From Tritrichomonas musculus (taxonomy: Eukaryota; Parabasalia; Tritrichomonadida; Tritrichomonadidae), in assembly GCA_039105265.1 (NCBI GenBank), contig JAPFFF010000005.1, positions 2,837,501 through 2,901,500 on the forward strand: a DNA stretch of 64,000 nucleotides. The letters run 5' to 3'. Positions 60,874-64,000 of the stretch are shown here, piece by piece. Under the pieces are notes generated by a model. The model was not told the origin of the DNA. It saw only the letters and a program-made list of their open reading frames with translations, and did not search any database. The translations under genes and the position numbers were made by a program. Every line of letters starts with the position of its first letter. Position 1 is the stretch's first letter.

Positions 60874-61629
60874 TTATTCAACATCTTCAACAACCCCAGG
60901 TATATAAATTATAGAATCACTATTCTCATTTGATTCTCTATCATTAACAACAGGCTTTGAATCCTTTTCTGAATCATGATTTTCTATATCTTCATTTTCA
61001 CTAATTTCATTTTCAGGATTTTTGGATGATATAATAAATCCAACAATTATAGAAACAATAGAAATTGCTTGGAAAAAAGACCATAGAAAAGTAGGAATGC
61101 CAACGCTTTCACAAAAATATTTTAAGTCGTTGTTTGCACGATCTACATAATTTGTTATCCATTTATTAAACTTGTCTTGCTCAACATATATATATTGAGA
61201 AACTGAAATAAAACCGTCATATACATACTTGTAACATTTATTTTTTAATGAATGCTTACCTTTTAGACTATAAGATGCAGCTACAAATCCAATAATAATT
61301 CCCATTAATAATAAACATAACATCATTATGAAATTTCCTATTATTTTCCATGATGAATCAATACATGATTTACATTTTTTCCTGAAAAAAATATAAAACA
61401 CCAATAAAACGACAATATAAATGAAATCGAATATTGAGAAAATTAAAGTCCAAATAATTAAGTTATATACATTTTTTGCACTCTTTTCTGCGCGAACAAA
61501 AAATGGAAGTAGGCGTGAAATCCAAACACACGAAGTAATAAATTGTGCAAGTATAGATAGAAGCAATACACAAAAAGAAACCAAAAATATTTTCTTTTGA
61601 GGATTTTTGAAAAAATCGCGTATTTTCAT
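60874..61629 (-). CDS. Tetraspanin-like four-helix membrane protein
   Basis: A 251-residue protein with four hydrophobic helices at about 15-37, 57-80, 96-118 and 186-206. A short loop lies between the first two and a large, cysteine-containing loop of about 68 residues between helices 3 and 4 (KCYKY, YFCES), as in the tetraspanin layout. The CCG motif of classic tetraspanins is not present, as is often the case in trichomonad members. The C-terminal about 45 residues are acidic and cytosolic. A TCATTAA initiator-like motif lies just upstream of the ATG on the minus strand. Confidence 0.7.
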   Translation of the reverse strand: MKIRDFFKNPQKKIFLVSFCVLLLSILAQFITSCVWISRLLPFFVRAEKSAKNVYNLIIWTLIFSIFDFIYIVVLLVFYIFFRKKCKSCIDSSWKIIGNFIMMLCLLLMGIIIGFVAASYSLKGKHSLKNKCYKYVYDGFISVSQYIYVEQDKFNKWITNYVDRANNDLKYFCESVGIPTFLWSFFQAISIVSIIVGFIISSKNPENEISENEDIENHDSEKDSKPVVNDRESNENSDSIIYIPGVVEDVE

Positions 61630-62383
61630 TTAATGAATGATCTTATCATCATTTTAACGATTTAAATTCTAAGAGTAAAAAAAAATAATTATTCAAAAGA
61701 TTTTTTAATACAAATACGTTTTTCTCATTTTTAAAATTTAATTACATGATACCGATAATAAATAATTTATAAAATATTAAATTATATATATTTATAAAAT
61801 TTTAATTGATATTATCAATAATATCGAAAGATAAATCATTTTTTTATGAATTAATTGAGTTATTTTGAATTTAATTTTGAAAGTAAACGCATGAAATAAC
61901 GTAAAAAATATTTTTATTTTAATATTTACAATAGTTTTAAATAGTTTTATACCTATAATTTAGAATCATTAATCAAACCTTTTTTTATTAAATCTGGCAA
62001 AATAAAGTGCTTTATTTCTCTATCAATAAATAATAATGACTTTAATTCTGAACATTAATATATGAATTTCAAATGATTTTAATTGATTAACCTCATTTTT
62101 ATGTAAAAAGATATCAAAAAAAAAAAAAAGAAATATTGTTATATTAAAATAATTGAAATAAGTTTTATATTAGATTATGCACATTAAAATCAAGATATAC
62201 ACTATTTACTTTTCTTTAAAATAAAGAATAGGTCTTCTAGCTAATTTCATGAAAATATGGTTTTACAATAGTATCGTTTGAACTACTATAAATTTTATAT
62301 TTTTAGCCGTTTTATAATTTCCACTTTTTAAATAAAACTTTTTGTGAATCTTTAAAATCAAATCTAACACAAAATTTTTATTC
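61630..62383. other. AT-rich spacer between divergent genes
   Basis: 754 bp between the tetraspanin-like and dynein gene starts. Apart from the initiator-like motif next to 61629 I see nothing in it. Confidence 0.5.
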
Positions 62384-64000
62384 ATGTCTGATTCTCGACT
62401 TAAATATATTTATTCAAAAATAGCCGAAAACCTTGGATTTCCAAAGAGTGATCCTGTCGAGGATTGGGCATTGAAACTTGATCATGACGACATTCAAAAA
62501 ATATCATCGTTATTTGAAACAGATGGTCCACCAGCTGTTTTCTTTTATACTTTTTCTCGCGACCCACTTCAAATAAAAGTTTCTATTGATCCTAAAGAAT
62601 ATCCAGGGCCTTCTTGCCTATTCGTTCCTTATGCATTACGTTTTCTCGAAAATGACAAAAATGGCGTTACACAGGCAAACATTGATAATACTATCATTTC
62701 AGGTATTGTTATTGGCGATCCAGTTGAATCTTTTTATAAAATGTTTTCTGATACTTATCTTCAAGCTGTCGAAACAACGCTTGAACAAACTGATGAAAGC
62801 TTGGATGTAAAAGATACTCAACTTCTGTTACAATCAATTCAAAGAAAATCAGAAACAGTTGCCTCATCAGTGCTCGCAACTCGGAAAGCATTAAAGTTTG
62901 AACCACCTCCAATGTTTGATGTTACAAATGATCCATCATCAATTTTAGCAGCTTCAAGAGATGAAAGTATTACTTCAAAATTTAGTTCTCAATGCCAAAT
63001 CTGGTGTGAACAAATCCAAAACTTGTTATCAGTGACTGAACAAGTTAGACAAGAAGACGAAAATTCTGGTCCTAGAGCTGAAATGGATTATTGGCGCGAA
63101 CGAATGGCAATCTTTTCATCATTAGTGGAATCATTAAAAGAAAATGATGAAAATCACACTGCAATTTCTGTTTTAAAAGCAGCAAAACATCCGATTATAG
63201 AATTATGGAATAATCTTGATGTTCAGATTACTGAATCAGCTAACGAAGCTAAAGATAACGTTAAATTCCTTGCATCTCTTGAGAAATATACAGAAATGTT
63301 TTATGCATTAGATCCACCAGAGTGTGAAGAGCTTATTCCAGGTCTTATTACAAGCGTCTCTATGGTTCATAATATATCTCGTTATTATAGAACTCCTCAT
63401 CGAATATGCACCCTACTTAAGAAAGTGACAAATCAAATGATAAATAGATGCTGCACTTATATTGAAGAAGGAGGTCTTCTTTATGAACAAGAAAGACAAC
63501 CGTTAATTGAAAAATTTAAAGCTTGTATTAAATTAAATGAAACTTACCAGCGATTTTATAATAAGACAATGAAGAAAAAAGTTCAAAATTTATCGCAAAC
63601 ACAAGCTCAAACAATTCAATTCTCACCAACAAAAACAATTAATACAATGAATCCTACAAATGCTCCAACAAATCAAAGTGGTGTGAGTTCAGTTTTGATG
63701 ATGAGCCAACCTAAAGCGAGAGAAGAGAAAGGTGGAAGTGAAAGAGAACTTCGAACACATTTCATAATATTCGGAAAATTTGACGCCTTTTCTAAAAGAT
63801 GCTCAACATTGGTTGATTTATTCACAACAATTGACCAATTTCATAAATTGAATGATTGCAGGATTGAAGGAATGAAATCAATTGTCTCAAATTTCATTGA
63901 AAATGTCGACTTCACTGTTAGGTGTAAAGATTCAATCATGTTAGATCCTCGAAACAAATACTTTGATGAACAATATAAAGTTTTTTCAGATCAATGTGCC
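62384..64000 (+). CDS. Dynein heavy chain, N-terminal part (runs off the window)
   Basis: 539 codons are open from the ATG at 62384 to the window end without a stop. The sequence matches the DHC_N1 tail region of dynein heavy chains: EMDYWRERMAIFSSLVESL (about 225-245), the YRTPHRICTLLKKVTNQMINRC region (about 330) and HFIIFGKFDAFSKRCSTLVDLFTTIDQF (about 460-490). The motor domain would lie downstream outside the window. The tail carries the intermediate-chain and dimerisation sites; the style of the tail fits axonemal outer-arm or cytoplasmic classes and I cannot decide from this part. Confidence 0.88.
   Translation, partial: MSDSRLKYIYSKIAENLGFPKSDPVEDWALKLDHDDIQKISSLFETDGPPAVFFYTFSRDPLQIKVSIDPKEYPGPSCLFVPYALRFLENDKNGVTQANIDNTIISGIVIGDPVESFYKMFSDTYLQAVETTLEQTDESLDVKDTQLLLQSIQRKSETVASSVLATRKALKFEPPPMFDVTNDPSSILAASRDESITSKFSSQCQIWCEQIQNLLSVTEQVRQEDENSGPRAEMDYWRERMAIFSSLVESLKENDENHTAISVLKAAKHPIIELWNNLDVQITESANEAKDNVKFLASLEKYTEMFYALDPPECEELIPGLITSVSMVHNISRYYRTPHRICTLLKKVTNQMINRCCTYIEEGGLLYEQERQPLIEKFKACIKLNETYQRFYNKTMKKKVQNLSQTQAQTIQFSPTKTINTMNPTNAPTNQSGVSSVLMMSQPKAREEKGGSERELRTHFIIFGKFDAFSKRCSTLVDLFTTIDQFHKLNDCRIEGMKSIVSNFIENVDFTVRCKDSIMLDPRNKYFDEQYKVFSDQCA

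Overview
The window looks like nuclear DNA of a parabasalid protist, most likely a trichomonad (Trichomonas, Tritrichomonas or a relative; I cannot fix the genus). The reasons are very AT-rich intergenic DNA, long intron-free genes, short 5' leaders with a TCA(C/T)(A/T) initiator-like motif just before several start codons, and expanded families typical of trichomonads: multi-pass cyclase-like receptors, CAP, RCC1, kelch and coiled-coil proteins. A nearly complete Polinton/Maverick element is also typical of this group.

Layout. Bases 1-6836 hold host genes: a small hypothetical gene, a 1534-residue multi-pass protein with PAS and cyclase-like domains, and a multi-pass membrane protein. Bases 6837-9838 are a transposon graveyard with a decayed mariner-type transposase on the plus strand, a decayed DDE transposase on the minus strand, and a short zinc-ribbon ORF. 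Bases 9839-36989 are one 27.15-kb Polinton (Maverick) with 229-bp terminal inverted repeats that differ at only two positions I can see, a 5-bp target duplication, and about 20 open genes. It looks whole and young. Inside it, 25196-26833, sits a 1.6-kb palindromic element with arms of about 540 bp. Bases 36990-40758 are relics and AT-rich spacer. Bases 40759-64000 are host genes: a CAP ectodomain protein with a cysteine-rich tail, an RCC1-like protein with a CaaX end, a kelch protein with a myristoylation signal, a helical protein, a PROPPIN (Atg18/WIPI) protein, two long coiled-coil proteins, a ubiquitin-like protein, TAF12, a tetraspanin-like protein, and the start of a dynein heavy chain that runs off the window.

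How the Polinton genes fit together. The rightward half carries a tightly packed minus-strand morphogenesis block: adenain-like (Ulp1/C48) protease, penton-like protein, integrase, A32/FtsK-type packaging ATPase, a small glycine-rich membrane-active-looking protein, a charged protein, the double jelly-roll major capsid protein and three small proteins. The left half carries protein-primed DNA polymerase B, a repeat-rich coiled-coil protein, a second small beta-rich protein and two giant paralogous proteins that look like virion fibres or surface proteins.

The observations I rate highest are: (1) a recurring G[IV]QT[DE]/GTQT-type motif, the signature of dynein light chain LC8 ligands, found five times in three otherwise unrelated Polinton proteins; (2) the two giant paralogous fibre-like proteins; (3) the near-perfect palindrome placed exactly between two convergent gene ends; and (4) the host cyclase-like protein lacking both metal-binding aspartates.
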